A stretch of 64,000 bases of DNA from an uncultured Verrucomicrobiota bacterium (GTDB taxonomy: Bacteria; Verrucomicrobiota; Kiritimatiellia; Kiritimatiellales; Tichowtungiaceae). Position 1 is the stretch's first letter; the number at the start of each line of letters is the position of its first letter. Below the pieces are notes generated by a model, which saw only the letters and a list, made by a program, of their open reading frames with translations, had not been told where the DNA came from and searched no databases. The DNA is taken from positions 124,001-188,000 of the forward strand of contig CAIKGD010000007.1 of assembly GCA_903826865.1 (NCBI GenBank). The letters are read 5' to 3'. Positions 36,696 to 46,936 of this stretch are shown one piece after another. Made by a program: the position numbers and the translations under genes.

Positions 36696-38819
36696 TTAAC
36701 CATTAAGCCAGTTTTTGATATCTTCGGAAAGCGGTATCACAGCAGCGACCGCAGCTTCAACGGCTTCACCGCTGGCGGTCGGCACTTTTACCCGGTCTCC
36801 TGCCTTGGCACCCGTGAGTGCTTGGGCCATGCCCGTCTGAGAAGAAATGATGTGTAGAACTTCGTCCTGATCCCATTCACCGAGGATGTAATACGTTTCG
36901 CGGCTTCCATCGGCATAAACCAGCTCGACACCGGCGGCGATACCGGCGACATCGCACGGGAAGTCTTTGAAATCAGTCGGCTTGACTTCATCAAGCGCTT
37001 TTTGAAGTTCTTCGGCCTGTTGACCCAGCAGGCGCTGTTTTTCTTTGGCAAATTTGAACTCTGAATTTTCCCGCAGGTCACCATAGCTGCGAGCCAGTTC
37101 GATCTCTTTGGAGTTTTCCGGAATTTCTTTTTTGATGATGTGCTCGAAGTGGTCTTTGCGCGCCTGATAACTGCGCTTCGAAGTGATACGCTGCGGTTTC
37201 TCTTTCGGCGCGGCATTGGTTTTGCGCAGGACAATTTCGTGCAGATCGGGGCACAGTTTAATTACTTTCGCCTGCAGCGACTGGCGATCCAGTTTGCTCC
37301 ATGCCGGCGACTCGCTGATGCGCCGCATAAAGTCACGCCGCTGCGAATCGCTCATTGCGGCAAGAATGCTTTTGAGTGAATCGGCATCTTCAATCTGCTC
37401 GCGAAGCTGGTTTTGTGCGCGCAGAGCGGCTCCGCCGTGTTCCTGTTCGATCAGTTCGATAGTTTGGAAGGCGAGGTCGGCCTTATTCGTGAGCTGCCAG
37501 CTGGCGGAGCGTTCTTCATTACGCAGAATCCAGAGCAGCAGCGCCGGACTGCAGGCACGGCGGCGGACCGTGTCGCGAATCTGTTCGGCCAGCTCGGTTT
37601 CGGCACCATTGCGGATAAGAGCGTCAACGGTTTCATTGAGTGCGGTGGTGCCGAATTCCGGCAGACGGCGCAGGAGGAAGCTCCGGGCGGTTTCAGAAGC
37701 GGTGAAAAGGCGGTTGATGAAAGCCTGCATGAAGCGGGCGGGCAGCTCTTCGAGCAGGGCCGGCAGATTGTCGCGTTGGGCCAGCTTGGTCAACTCGGCG
37801 ACGCAGTCAACTCCTTCAGGCTCAACACCGAGCTGTTCGGCGTAGACCAGCGCCTGCGCGATCCAGCCGGGCTGGTTGAGCGAGCCGCCTTTGACGGCGA
37901 AGGCAAGGCGGTTGGCGACGGCTTCCTTCATGTAAGGTTCCAAAGTCTGGAACTTTTGCGCCAGAATTTCTTCCAATCCCTGGAAAACGGCGGGCATATC
38001 GCGTTTATTTTTAAATTTTTCAAACCAAACCTGATCGTACGCCTTGGCTTTGCGGCGCAGGCGCAGTGGATCGGTGCGTTTGGAAGGAATCTCAATGAGC
38101 GGATCGTTTTTTAGATCTTTGCGTGCCGCATCCCAGAACTTTTTCCAGTCGGCTTCAGTGGCGAGCAGATCGGGAACCAGATGATCCTGAATCAGATTAA
38201 GTGAAAGCGGGCCGTAACTGCGCAGGGTGATACGGATGATTTCAGCCGGGTTTTCGTTCATCATCTGAATGAATTCTTCAGGCTTGTTGTGGCGGATGGC
38301 CATCAGGTGGCCGTCGGTGAGCACTTCAAGCGCGGCCGCGGCGTAAGAGAAGGCGAGTTCATGATCGCCTTTCTTTTCAAAAGCCACTTCAACCTTCTGG
38401 TAGAAAGGATCCACGCGCTTGATGATGCCGAAGCCCCAGGTCTTGTTGTAGCAGAGCATATCTTTTTTCATCGCACGCAGATGGCGCAGGCGCGAAAAAG
38501 CCTCTTCCGTGGAAGAGGCTTTTTCGAAAGCAGGCTCGATGAACTTCTGCTCTTTACGGCTGGTGCTGAGGATGTGCAGCAGTTCCTTCTGCGCGATGGC
38601 GGGCGATGTGCCCTGTCTGAGAGCAAGCCATTCGTAGGCGGCAACGGCTTCGTCGAGTATCTTGCGGTCAATCAGAGTGTCTTTAAGCAGTTCGGCCCAC
38701 TCGATGGCGCGGATGTCTTTACCGTCGGCGCAGAGGGTGTCGAACTGTTCGAGAAGGTCGGCGCAGGGGATTGTTTGGGATTCGAGTTGCGTGAGCAGTT
38801 GTTCTTCAGTCAGAGCCAT
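36696..38819 (-). CDS. greA: Long GreA-type transcript cleavage factor
   Basis: 707 residues, against about 160 for standard GreA. The last 160 residues are GreA: coiled coil with ELARSYGDLRENSEFKFAKE, whose acidic tip (D, E) reaches the polymerase active site, then the FKBP-like domain (DVAGIAAGVELVYADGSRETYY; GAKAGDRVKV). The remaining N-terminal part of about 530 residues is mostly helical, as in the chlamydial GreA. It may bring extra partners to RNA polymerase. The ATG at 38819 is preferred because GGAG lies nine bases upstream; an earlier ATG at 38834 also fits the frame. Confidence 0.85.
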   Translation of the reverse strand: MALTEEQLLTQLESQTIPCADLLEQFDTLCADGKDIRAIEWAELLKDTLIDRKILDEAVAAYEWLALRQGTSPAIAQKELLHILSTSRKEQKFIEPAFEKASSTEEAFSRLRHLRAMKKDMLCYNKTWGFGIIKRVDPFYQKVEVAFEKKGDHELAFSYAAAALEVLTDGHLMAIRHNKPEEFIQMMNENPAEIIRITLRSYGPLSLNLIQDHLVPDLLATEADWKKFWDAARKDLKNDPLIEIPSKRTDPLRLRRKAKAYDQVWFEKFKNKRDMPAVFQGLEEILAQKFQTLEPYMKEAVANRLAFAVKGGSLNQPGWIAQALVYAEQLGVEPEGVDCVAELTKLAQRDNLPALLEELPARFMQAFINRLFTASETARSFLLRRLPEFGTTALNETVDALIRNGAETELAEQIRDTVRRRACSPALLLWILRNEERSASWQLTNKADLAFQTIELIEQEHGGAALRAQNQLREQIEDADSLKSILAAMSDSQRRDFMRRISESPAWSKLDRQSLQAKVIKLCPDLHEIVLRKTNAAPKEKPQRITSKRSYQARKDHFEHIIKKEIPENSKEIELARSYGDLRENSEFKFAKEKQRLLGQQAEELQKALDEVKPTDFKDFPCDVAGIAAGVELVYADGSRETYYILGEWDQDEVLHIISSQTGMAQALTGAKAGDRVKVPTASGEAVEAAVAAVIPLSEDIKNWLNG

Positions 38820-38834
38820 AATTTTATTCTCCAT

Positions 38835-39172
38835 GCGCGATTCGGATCACAGAATTTCCGTTCCCGCTTGATTAGACGGCACAGCGTTCTGCTAAGGCGT
38901 TTATCCGGTATCCTGTTTATTCCTGAACCGGCATCATCCTCTTTTCAAACGGGCGCATACCATACGGCCTTCCATCCCTGCGGCAAAGCCAAAACCGCAG
39001 GTTTCCGCCTTTATCCGGAGAGGCTTCACCGGTCAGGCCAGGTTTGACAAAGTCGAATCTGCACTTCCGGGGAGCGACACAGGAAAATTACAGATAGCGT
39101 GTGATTGTGTTGTGTGGTTAAAGAAACTGTCCTTGCCCCCGTCTTTGGGGAAGAGCCGAAGAGCCCAAGCGG
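38835..39172. other. Gene-free stretch between greA and tRNA-Phe
   Basis: No ORF with start and ribosome binding site, and no strong terminator. It should hold the greA promoter on the minus strand, but I found no convincing match. Confidence 0.4.
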
Positions 39173-39245
<73 letters not shown>

Positions 39246-39309
39246 GTGGTCAAAGAAGCGCGCATTGTACGTAAAAGAGAAGGGATGTCAATGCGCAGAA
39301 TTCAGGCGT

Positions 39310-39332
39310 AAAAAACCCGGCGCGAAGCCGGG
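39310..39332 (-). terminator. Minus-strand intrinsic terminator
   Basis: Stem CCCGGC / GCCGGG with GCGAA loop; six A on the plus strand become a U tract for minus-strand transcripts. Second in line after 39419-39450. Confidence 0.75.
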
Positions 39333-39418
39333 GTTCGGTGCGGATGCTGTCTGATATCAATGGCGAGCACTTTGTTCTTTTTGGGATCGGTTTTTGGAGG
39401 CGTAATATAAAAATAAAC

Positions 39419-39450
39419 AAAAGGGGCGGTGCTTTTATTGCACCGCCCCG
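39419..39450 (-). terminator. Minus-strand intrinsic terminator
   Basis: Perfect 10-bp stem GGGGCGGTGC / GCACCGCCCC (loop TTTTATT), with A-rich plus-strand sequence before it giving a T-rich tract in minus-strand RNA. It ends the transcript of two tiny ORFs. Confidence 0.85.
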
Positions 39451-39512
39451 AAGTTAGGGGAACACGGGTTTTGCCGTATTTCCTGACGCGACCCGTCCGG
39501 GTCTATGCGGGC

Positions 39513-39626
39513 TTACCAGCCGCGACTGGACCACGACAACGGGGTGCCATATACGCCGCTTTTAAAAAATGTAGCAGCTTTGCTTCTGCGTCGTTTACTT
39601 TTAGGTCTGTTTTCCTGATTCATCAT
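39513..39626 (-). CDS. 37-residue basic protein, unknown
   Basis: ORF from ATG 39626 (or 39623) to the stop at 39513. The N-terminal half is strongly basic (ENRPKSKRRRSKAATFFK); the C-terminus SGVYGTPLSWSSRGW holds two Trp. AAAGGAAAAG precedes the ATG. It is the second ORF of a short minus-strand transcript that ends at the hairpin 39423-39448. It could bind nucleic acid. No family is recognised; conservation is untested. Confidence 0.55.
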   Translation of the reverse strand: MMNQENRPKSKRRRSKAATFFKSGVYGTPLSWSSRGW

Positions 39627-39664
39627 CTTTTCCTTTTAATAGCTCTCCCGGAATCCCGGGATTG

Positions 39665-39802
39665 TTACTTGGTTACTGTTTTTTGCCGCACTCTGCGGCT
39701 GACTTTCTTCAGTAGCGCTTTGCAACTACGGCCTAACGCTTTGAAGTCGATCGCAAGAATCTCATAATCATTCGGCTCAAATCCGAATCCGTACGGGATC
39801 AT
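39665..39802 (-). CDS. 45-residue protein, basic C-terminus, unknown
   Basis: ORF from ATG 39802 to stop 39665. N-terminal MIPYGFGFEPNDYEILAIDF is acidic and aromatic; the C-terminal half (KALGRSCKALLKKVSRRVRQ) is a basic amphipathic helix. The ribosome binding site GGAAAGGAG is ideal, and a candidate promoter lies about 100 bases upstream. First ORF of a two-ORF unit. No family recognised. Confidence 0.6.
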   Translation of the reverse strand: MIPYGFGFEPNDYEILAIDFKALGRSCKALLKKVSRRVRQKTVTK

Positions 39803-39896
39803 CTTGATTTCTCCTTTCCTATATTTTTGGCTGCGACCGTTTGGCCGCCTCCGTAGAATCTCTTTCCCAACCAGTCGGAAAGCTAATCTATGCCTC

Positions 39897-39924
39897 GTTT
39901 TACTCTTATTGGTCTGGAAGTCAA
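39897..39924 (-). promoter_or_regulatory. Candidate promoter for the tiny-ORF unit
   Basis: On the minus strand TTGACT (39924-39919), 16-base spacer, TAAAAC (39902-39897), about 95 bases before the 45-codon ORF. The flank 39925-40079 is very AT-rich and holds no gene that I can see. Confidence 0.45.
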
Positions 39925-40079
39925 TAGATCAAATGTTAGTTTTTTATTAGAATAAAGTACCATATAAAAACATTTATAATCATTCATTGATTTATTTCGC
40001 AATAATAGTAATTAAAACGATCATGTTATATGTATAAAGTTGCGCTGTGAATTTTAGATGGAATTGGCTGTTAAAAAGC

Positions 40080-41840
40080 TTACCAGATCAGCGTAAGTGA
40101 CACGCCCGCAAAACGTTCCGGCGAACATTGGCCTGGGAAAGTTTGAAAATCATCATCCCATGCGTTGTTTAGAAGCAGCGACAGCGTGGCATAATCCGCC
40201 TTCGGCGGAGTGAACCGTACGACAAAGGAACTATCGGCTCCGAAGTCACTGCTGGAACGGACAGCGTTTTCTGTTTGCCAGCGCAGCGCCTGCACCGTAC
40301 CGATTTCAACCGGTTTGACCGGACGCCAGAGCAGAGAGGCCTGCACCAGATGTTCCGGATAATCGAGAGCATAGCGCGAGGCATAGCCGAAGTCTTCCGG
40401 CTGGCGGTCTTTATATATCCAGGTGTAAGCGAACTGCATTTCAACATTTTGCGCCGGATACCAGCCGAGGCGGGTTTCGGTACCATACACATCCATCTCG
40501 CCGATATTCGTGGCAGTCCAGCGGGCTGCGGAGTTGGCCTTTATCCAGTCTACAGTATTTTGCGAACGGCGGTGGAATGCGGCGATTTTCCAGTCGGTAT
40601 GTTCGGAAGGAAGACCTTTAAAGCCGGCTTCGGACTGCTGTTCGGTTTGGGGCTGAAGACCTGAGTTGCCGAGACTGGCGGGTGAGTTGTAGTTCAGTTC
40701 GGTATAGGAAGGCAGCCGCACGGTTTCCGTATAGGAGGCAAATGCCGTCAGGTTGTCGGCGAGCAGATATTCCGCACCTGCCTGCGGCAGATAGTACGGC
40801 GACTCGCCGGTAAAAAATTCGCTGCGCGCTCCGGCCGTTACTCTCAGCCGGTCGCCTTGCCACTGCGGTAACAGCGAAACACCGCCATGCGTACGGTGAT
40901 GGTGACCAAGACCTCCCGTGCCGTCACTGTCAATGCGCTCTTCATCCGCATCGGTACGCCAGCCGAGCGCCCAGCCGTTCACTTCCAGTGTACGGCCGTC
41001 GAAAAAGGCCGAGCTGACCTGCGAGCGGTGCTGATTGCGATAGTCAAGCGTCGGCAGTTCATAGTTGTCGTGGAACTCGTGCCACGAGAAACCGCCGCGC
41101 AGATAGTCGGCGTTCAAATCGCCTTTGCGGGCAGCGAGATAAGCGAGCGTATCTTCGGTTTTTTCATTCGCCGGAATTGTATCGGTCACACCGTAATAGC
41201 CGCGTGCACCGAATTTTTTTTCCTGATGCGCGGCGAGGAAGTCGACTCGCACATCGTCTTTGCGGTACTGCATATGGCCGCCGGCATAGTCGCGGTCGTA
41301 GTCGTTATCCTTATAGTCGACACCTTCGGCAGATTCTCGTCCGGCGAACACGCCAAGGCCGAGTTCTTTAGTCAGCAGGTGTTGCATCAATGCACTCTGC
41401 CAGTCGCGGTGATCCGACCCGAACCCGGTTTCAATCTTCTTTTTTCCGGTGATTGGAAGCAGGTCGAAATTGGCGGTACCGGTGAGATGTCCGCCCTGAT
41501 TGGCGAGTCCGGTCAGCACCGACGGCCGCGAAAGCATCGCGGCAGGTACGGGCAGTTCAGCGTTAAAATGCTCGGTCTGCGGATTGCGCAGAGTCATTCC
41601 GCCCAGCGAAAGACCGGCACCGCTGAAGGAACTGCCGCGGATGGAAAGGTCGTTCTGCGAGCCGCCCTGCGAATTAAGCACCACGCCCGGCTCGGCGCGC
41701 AGCACCTCGTGAATCGCCGCGTTGCCGGCCGTCTGCGCCGCAGCCGTGACCACAACCGGCGCAATATTGGTGGAAAACTCTTCCGCCCGGAGAATTCCGG
41801 CGGTGAAAAGAGCCGCAGTTGCGATAAAAATTGTCTTCAT
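40080..41840 (-). CDS. TonB-dependent outer-membrane receptor
   Basis: 586 residues. Signal peptide to about residue 19 (ending LRAEE), plug domain ([47 protein letters not shown]) and a 22-strand barrel ending in SLTLIW with the C-terminal aromatic. Overall like BtuB-type receptors and smaller than SusC. Substrate (iron chelate, corrinoid or glycan) is not evident; there is no room for a cobalamin riboswitch upstream. Divergent from ilvD. Confidence 0.92.
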   Translation of the reverse strand: MKTIFIATAALFTAGILRAEEFSTNIAPVVVTAAAQTAGNAAIHEVLRAEPGVVLNSQGGSQNDLSIRGSSFSGAGLSLGGMTLRNPQTEHFNAELPVPAAMLSRPSVLTGLANQGGHLTGTANFDLLPITGKKKIETGFGSDHRDWQSALMQHLLTKELGLGVFAGRESAEGVDYKDNDYDRDYAGGHMQYRKDDVRVDFLAAHQEKKFGARGYYGVTDTIPANEKTEDTLAYLAARKGDLNADYLRGGFSWHEFHDNYELPTLDYRNQHRSQVSSAFFDGRTLEVNGWALGWRTDADEERIDSDGTGGLGHHHRTHGGVSLLPQWQGDRLRVTAGARSEFFTGESPYYLPQAGAEYLLADNLTAFASYTETVRLPSYTELNYNSPASLGNSGLQPQTEQQSEAGFKGLPSEHTDWKIAAFHRRSQNTVDWIKANSAARWTATNIGEMDVYGTETRLGWYPAQNVEMQFAYTWIYKDRQPEDFGYASRYALDYPEHLVQASLLWRPVKPVEIGTVQALRWQTENAVRSSSDFGADSSFVVRFTPPKADYATLSLLLNNAWDDDFQTFPGQCSPERFAGVSLTLIW

Positions 41841-41946
41841 AATATTTTCCCGGAACGTATGCTCTCAGCGTTTCAGGTTTAGAGCCGGAAAACCTACCCG
41901 AACAGCCGGTGAAGTCCAATATTTTAAAATGCAGAAAGGAACCGTC

Positions 41947-43635
41947 ATGAACAGCGACAGAGTGAAAAAAGGAATGGAACGCGCACCCCACCGCAGTCTG
42001 ATGCACGCCACCGGGCTGACCGATGCGGACATCAAAAAGCCGTTCATCGCCGTCTGCAACTCCTTCAACGAAGTCATTCCCGGACACGTCCACCTTAATC
42101 AGGTCGGCCGGCTCATCTGCGAAGCCGTTCGCGAAGCGGGCGGAACGCCGCGTGAGTTCAACGTCATCGGCGTTTGCGACGGCATCGCCATGGGCCACGA
42201 AGGAATGAAGTTCTCACTGCCCAGCCGCGAGCTGATCGCCGACAGCGTCGAAACCATGGTTCAGGCGCACGCCTTCGATGCCATGATCTGTATTCCGAAC
42301 TGCGATAAGATTGTTCCCGGTATGCTGATGGGCGCAGTCCGCTGTAATATTCCCACCATTTTCGCCAGCGGCGGCCCGATGGCCGCCGGCCGGCTGGAAG
42401 ACGGACGCGTGGTTGACCTCATCAGCGTCTTTGAAGGTGTCGCGCAATGCAAGGCCGGCAAAATGAGCGAAGCGGATCTGCTCAAGCTGGAATGCGCGGC
42501 GTGTCCTGGCGCCGGTTCGTGCTCCGGCATGTTCACGGCCAACTCCATGAATTGTTTGTGTGAAGCCATCGGCATGGCGCTGCCGGGCAACGGTACGCTG
42601 CTGGCGATTGAACCGGCCCGCCGCGAACTTTGGAAAGAAGCCGCGCGCCGCGCTGTCGCTATGGCGAAAGCCAACGGCCCGAAACCGCGCGATGTCATCA
42701 CACACGACTCCATCGATAACGCCTTTGTGCTCGATATGGCGATGGGCGGCAGCACCAATACGGTTCTGCATACGCTGGCTGTTGCCAATGAAGCGGGCAT
42801 TGACTACGACCTCGACCAGATCAACCGCCTCTCCAGAATCACGCCGAACATCTGCAAAGTTTCGCCTTCTTCGAATTTCCACATCGAAGACGTACGCGAC
42901 GCCGGAGGTATCAGCGCCATTCTCGGCGAAATCAGCAAGATCAAAGGACTGCTCAAGCTCGACTGTCCGACGGTTACCGGGAAAACGCTTGGACAGAACA
43001 TTGCCGGAGCCGTCAGCAAAAATGAAAAGTGCATTCACAAAGTCGAAAACGCCTACAGCAAAGAAGGCGGACTCGCCATCCTGCGCGGTAACATCGCCGA
43101 AGAGGGCGCGGTCGTGAAGAGCGCCGGCGTCGATCCGAAGATGCTGGTTCACAAAGGCCCGGCGGTTATCTTTGAATCGCAGGAAGAAGCGTGCGAAGGA
43201 ATTCTCGGCGGAAAAGTCAAAGCGGGCGATGTGGTTGTCATCCGCTACGAAGGACCGAAGGGCGGCCCAGGCATGCAGGAAATGCTCGCGCCCACCAGCT
43301 ACATCATGGGGCAGGGGCTCGGCGATAAGGTCGCGCTGATTACCGACGGACGTTTCAGCGGCGGAACGCGCGGTGCCTGCATCGGCCACATTTCGCCCGA
43401 AGCGGCCGAAGGCGGGCCGATTGGGTTACTTAAAGCCGGCGACATCATCGAAATCGATATTCCGAACCGCAAACTGCACGCCGACGTTTCCGATAAGGAA
43501 TTCGCTAAACGCCGCAAAGGCTGGAAAAAACCCGCGCCGCGCTATACCACCGGCTGGCTCGCCCGCTACGCCTCGCTGGCCACCAACGCCAGTAACGGTG
43601 CCGTGCTGAAAACGCAGTGCGATGTGTGTTGCTGA
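41947..43635 (+). CDS. ilvD: Dihydroxy-acid dehydratase
   Basis: Fe-S dehydratase of branched-chain amino-acid synthesis, 562 residues from the ATG at 41947 (AAAGGAACC upstream; the frame extends to 41722 but only through the divergent promoter region). Cluster-binding Cys: [18 protein letters not shown] and [19 protein letters not shown]. The C-terminal region has [16 protein letters not shown] and [10 protein letters not shown]. Full length. Confidence 0.96.
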   Translation: MNSDRVKKGMERAPHRSLMHATGLTDADIKKPFIAVCNSFNEVIPGHVHLNQVGRLICEAVREAGGTPREFNVIGVCDGIAMGHEGMKFSLPSRELIADSVETMVQAHAFDAMICIPNCDKIVPGMLMGAVRCNIPTIFASGGPMAAGRLEDGRVVDLISVFEGVAQCKAGKMSEADLLKLECAACPGAGSCSGMFTANSMNCLCEAIGMALPGNGTLLAIEPARRELWKEAARRAVAMAKANGPKPRDVITHDSIDNAFVLDMAMGGSTNTVLHTLAVANEAGIDYDLDQINRLSRITPNICKVSPSSNFHIEDVRDAGGISAILGEISKIKGLLKLDCPTVTGKTLGQNIAGAVSKNEKCIHKVENAYSKEGGLAILRGNIAEEGAVVKSAGVDPKMLVHKGPAVIFESQEEACEGILGGKVKAGDVVVIRYEGPKGGPGMQEMLAPTSYIMGQGLGDKVALITDGRFSGGTRGACIGHISPEAAEGGPIGLLKAGDIIEIDIPNRKLHADVSDKEFAKRRKGWKKPAPRYTTGWLARYASLATNASNGAVLKTQCDVCC

Positions 43636-43667
43636 TTTGAATCCTTAAAATAGAAAAGGAGATATTC

Positions 43668-44297
43668 ATGAACGGGAAAACAGGTTTCATCATTATGTGT
43701 ATGGCGTTGACGGCGCAGGTTTTTGCGCAGGACATCAAGCTTCCCGAACCGCAGAAGACCGGCGGTATGCCGCTGATGGAAGCGCTTAATGCACGGCAGA
43801 CCCAGCGCACCTTTTCTGCAAAACCGCTGAGTGAACAGCAGCTTGCCAATCTGCTGTGGGCTGCTTTCGGTATCAACCGCCCCGACGGCAAGCGTACGGC
43901 TCCCAGCGCGCGCAACATGCAGGAAATTCAAATTTACGCGGCGCTTCCGTCCGGTCTCTACCTTTATCAGGCGAAGTCGAACACGCTGGAAAGGATTCTG
44001 GCTCAGGATATCCGCGCGCAAACCGGCAAACAACCGTTTGTGAAAACCGCGCCGGTCACTCTGATTTTCGTGTCCGACTACGACCGCATGAAAAACCAGT
44101 CCGAATTTTATTCCGCCGTGGATACCGGCTACATCAGCCAGAATGTCTATCTCTTCTGCGCATCTGAAAAACTGCACACGGTGGTGCTTGGTTCAGTGGA
44201 TAAGGAAGCGCTGCAGGCGGCAATGAAGCTGACGCCGAATCAACATATCATCCTGACTCAGCCGGTCGGTTATCCGCCGGAAGCGGCGGCGCAATAA
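43668..44297 (+). CDS. Exported nitroreductase-fold protein, SagB-like
   Basis: 209 residues. Signal peptide (residues 1-20, ending VFAQ), then a nitroreductase domain: LMEALNARQTQRTFSAKPLS, LLWAAFGINRPDGKRTAPSA (the RxxPS-like FMN phosphate region), TGYISQNVYLFC and the final PVGYPP. Such SagB/ThcOx-like single-domain flavoproteins with export signals are frequent in anaerobes; substrate unknown. AAAAGGAG precedes the ATG. Convergent with the cupin gene, three bases apart. Confidence 0.88.
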   Translation: MNGKTGFIIMCMALTAQVFAQDIKLPEPQKTGGMPLMEALNARQTQRTFSAKPLSEQQLANLLWAAFGINRPDGKRTAPSARNMQEIQIYAALPSGLYLYQAKSNTLERILAQDIRAQTGKQPFVKTAPVTLIFVSDYDRMKNQSEFYSAVDTGYISQNVYLFCASEKLHTVVLGSVDKEALQAAMKLTPNQHIILTQPVGYPPEAAAQ

Positions 44298-44300
44298 ACG

Positions 44301-44669
44301 TCACTCAAGGCCGATGTAACAACCGGGCGTGAAGCGCGGCGAACAGACGGCGAAGAATATCAGATCGTCTTTGCCGGTATTGGTGATCCGCTGCGGCGTG
44401 TCCGGCGGAATGCGGATTACATCACCTGCCGTGACAGAAACCGTGCCCAGTCCTTCAATTTCTGTTCGGCCCTGTCCGGAGACCATGATGTAGCGCTCGG
44501 ACACGCCGGTCAGTTTGTGCCATGCCGTTGTCACACCCGGTTCCACCCGGGCCCGCGCGATGGAAACCTTTTCATCGTCCGGATCGTTTGCGATCTCGGT
44601 GATGAAGCACCGCTCAGCCGTTTCAAATTCATCGGCGGCTTTGAATTTCCGGATTTCCGAATGCATCAC
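44301..44669 (-). CDS. Single-domain cupin protein
   Basis: 122 residues, one small beta barrel. Metal-site motif 1 is degenerate: GVTTAWHKLTGVSERYIMVSG has one His and a Glu; motif 2 is PPDTPQRITNTG with Gln in place of His. It may therefore be a sugar- or ligand-binding cupin rather than a dioxygenase. Two Met codons open the frame; either may be the start. Function unknown. Confidence 0.8.
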   Translation of the reverse strand: MMHSEIRKFKAADEFETAERCFITEIANDPDDEKVSIARARVEPGVTTAWHKLTGVSERYIMVSGQGRTEIEGLGTVSVTAGDVIRIPPDTPQRITNTGKDDLIFFAVCSPRFTPGCYIGLE

Positions 44670-44687
44670 GGCCTGTTCCCCTGAAGG

Positions 44688-46805
44688 TTATTTGACTAAC
44701 ACGGTCAGGCGCCGGAGCGTGTAGTTACCGGCGTTTGCCGCCAGCGTCCAATCCGTCGATTTAGCCGTTGAAGAATTGCCGATGCCGATATCGACCGTTC
44801 CGGCAGTTCCCCAGCGATTGATAGCGAAGATGGTCTGTTTTTCTTTCCAGTTGTGAACCTGCATACAACCGTAGCCGGGGATTTTTTCTCTCGGCTTGTC
44901 GCCAAAGTCCCATAGCTTATCCGAGGCTCCCGGGATCTGATTTTCATTTATTGGATTGTAGTTGCCGGGCCAGAACTCGATGTTGCCGCCATCAGAGTTC
45001 GTTACGGCCTGAATGCCGTTGACGTTGCTGCGGACCGTCAGGTTGTTCACCTGTTGCATAAAGCGCGCATTGCTGGAGACATCAGGAATGCCGATCATGG
45101 TCAGTTCATCGGTGAAGGCATCCATGGAGACAAAAGCATATTGAACTTTTTCGCCGTCTTTTTGCAGTTCGAGACAGTAGGCGATTTTGCTGAACGGCGC
45201 GGAATCTGACGACTGGTCGATGGCGTATAGCGGTTTGCTGTCCGCATAATTTGCATCTGCCGGAATATTCAGCCGGTACACAATCCGGTAGCCGTCCATT
45301 TCGGGAATATGCACCGCCGCAGGTGCGGCCTCCGGTGCAGCTGCCGGCATCGTTACCGCTACCGGCGCTGTTACCGGCGCGGATTCCGCCGCCGGTTTCG
45401 GCGCGTTACCGGCCCGGAAGGCGGAGGCGGGAAGCCCGGCTTTGTTCATCAGATTGGGCTCAGCCAGTTTGCTCCATGCAAAGCGCATGGCCTGCGGATC
45501 CGGAACTTCCGGCGAGCTGAGGATAATGCCGGGTTCCTGAATTTCGGCTTTGGCCGGTTTGAAGATTCCGTCCTTTCCGGCAATTTCAAACCAGTCCGGA
45601 CTTTTCCCGTCGCGGGTGGTGAGTCCGTCGGCGGAGCTGAAAAGCACTTTCAGTCTGCTGCCTTGTTTTTCCAGAGTTTGGAAAACCGGACCGGTGCTGA
45701 CGACATTCATGCCGTAGGTGCCGGCTTCGGCCAGCAGAGCCAGCCGGGTGCCGGGAGCCTCTTTGTTCGGCGGATGGATGTTGTTCAGCGTGGTATGGTC
45801 GCTGATGACGGCCATACCGGTGTTCGGAACGGCTTTTACAATTTCAGCCTGAGCCTCCCAAAAGGCGGGCAGAACATTCGCAGGCAGCTGGCCGTAGGGA
45901 TAGGGCGCGATCTGCACGAAATAAAAGGGGAAGTCATAACCCCAAAGCGTGCGCCAGCCGTTCAGCAGGGCCCGGGTTTTATCCACATAAAGCATGCCGT
46001 CACTGCGGTTAGCCTCTCCCTGATACCAGATGGCTCCGCGAATGGCGAAAGGGATGTGGGCATGGATCATGCCGTTGTAGAGAACAGCGGGCGTTGACCG
46101 CTGTTCAAGTTTTTGAAGTTCGTTCAGTTTCTGGGACTGCTGATAAAAAGCATCCAGTGCGGCAACACTTTTGAATCCGCAAGGCGGGGTCCACGGTTCA
46201 ATTTGCGTTCCGCCCCAGGCGCTTTGCAGCAGTCCGACGGGAACCTTGAGATCCTGATGCAGCTTGCGCCCGAAATAATAGGCGACAGCCGAAAATGATT
46301 TAACATTTTCCGGATTGCAGACAGCCCAGCAGGCCTCCGTATTTTCAAGAGGAGTCGCACTGGTAACCTGCGGCGTGCGGAACAAACGGATTTTCGGATA
46401 GTTTGCCGCGGCGATCGCCGCCGGCGCATTTTCAGAGGACTGCATGACCAGACCCATATTGGACTGGCCGGAACAGAGCCAGACTTCGCCGACGAGCACA
46501 TCAGAGAATGACAAGTGTCCGGTGGCGGGTGACGAGTGAATCGTTAAGGCCTGCGACGAAGCGTTTGCGGTCATCGGGTCGAGATCCACCCGCCATTTTC
46601 CGTCGGCACCGGCGGTTGTGTTTTTTTTCTGTCCGGCGAATTCGACGGTCACGGTTGCACCCGGATCAGCTTTGCCCCAGACCGGCACCGCCCGGTCGCG
46701 CTGCAGCACCATGTGATCGGAAAAAACCGACGGAACAGACAGCTCCGCGAAACAAGGCATGAACCAGATGAGCGCAGACAGCAGAACCCATAAACATTTT
46801 TGCAT
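44688..46805 (-). CDS. Secreted sialate O-acetylesterase-like SGNH hydrolase (1)
   Basis: 705 residues from ATG 46805, where GGAGG sits just upstream; the frame runs on to 46865 without a better site. Signal peptide to about residue 20, N-terminal beta domain (SVFSDHMVLQRD), then SGNH domain with nucleophile Ser in CSGQSNM, and the SAWGGTQIEPW and AIWYQGEANRSDG segments. The insert PAAAPEAAPAAV marks a Pro/Ala linker to a unique C-terminal domain of about 180 residues. A role in removing acetyl groups from glycans is inferred. Confidence 0.88.
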   Translation of the reverse strand: MQKCLWVLLSALIWFMPCFAELSVPSVFSDHMVLQRDRAVPVWGKADPGATVTVEFAGQKKNTTAGADGKWRVDLDPMTANASSQALTIHSSPATGHLSFSDVLVGEVWLCSGQSNMGLVMQSSENAPAAIAAANYPKIRLFRTPQVTSATPLENTEACWAVCNPENVKSFSAVAYYFGRKLHQDLKVPVGLLQSAWGGTQIEPWTPPCGFKSVAALDAFYQQSQKLNELQKLEQRSTPAVLYNGMIHAHIPFAIRGAIWYQGEANRSDGMLYVDKTRALLNGWRTLWGYDFPFYFVQIAPYPYGQLPANVLPAFWEAQAEIVKAVPNTGMAVISDHTTLNNIHPPNKEAPGTRLALLAEAGTYGMNVVSTGPVFQTLEKQGSRLKVLFSSADGLTTRDGKSPDWFEIAGKDGIFKPAKAEIQEPGIILSSPEVPDPQAMRFAWSKLAEPNLMNKAGLPASAFRAGNAPKPAAESAPVTAPVAVTMPAAAPEAAPAAVHIPEMDGYRIVYRLNIPADANYADSKPLYAIDQSSDSAPFSKIAYCLELQKDGEKVQYAFVSMDAFTDELTMIGIPDVSSNARFMQQVNNLTVRSNVNGIQAVTNSDGGNIEFWPGNYNPINENQIPGASDKLWDFGDKPREKIPGYGCMQVHNWKEKQTIFAINRWGTAGTVDIGIGNSSTAKSTDWTLAANAGNYTLRRLTVLVK

Positions 46806-46936
46806 AGTAACCTCCGGATGGTTTAAACAGTGCGCCGATACTATACGCATTACCTGTTGAGGCAATTCCGTATTTTATGCAAACGGAGGTTCCGGCTTTT
46901 CTTTTCATCCGGGTTCGGGTATGCAGGCGTTGTTTT

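Noticed and set aside
39302-39399. A third reading frame on the minus strand between the two terminators (ITPPKTDPKKNKVLAIDI), resembling part of the 45-residue protein.
   Set aside because: No ATG, GTG or TTG start with a ribosome binding site, and the frame runs through the terminator stem; the likeness to LAIDF is too short to count.
41722-41946. N-terminal extension of the ilvD frame.
   Set aside because: It overlaps the start of the divergent TonB receptor gene and lacks family similarity; a good ribosome binding site and the IlvD N-terminus begin at 41947.
41841-41946. Possible cobalamin riboswitch upstream of the TonB-dependent receptor.
   Set aside because: Only about 105 bases lie before ilvD, and no B12-box-like sequence is visible.
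42214-43389. 391-codon minus-strand ORF opposite ilvD.
   Set aside because: Shadow frame of a well conserved gene; no ribosome binding site or recognisable domain.
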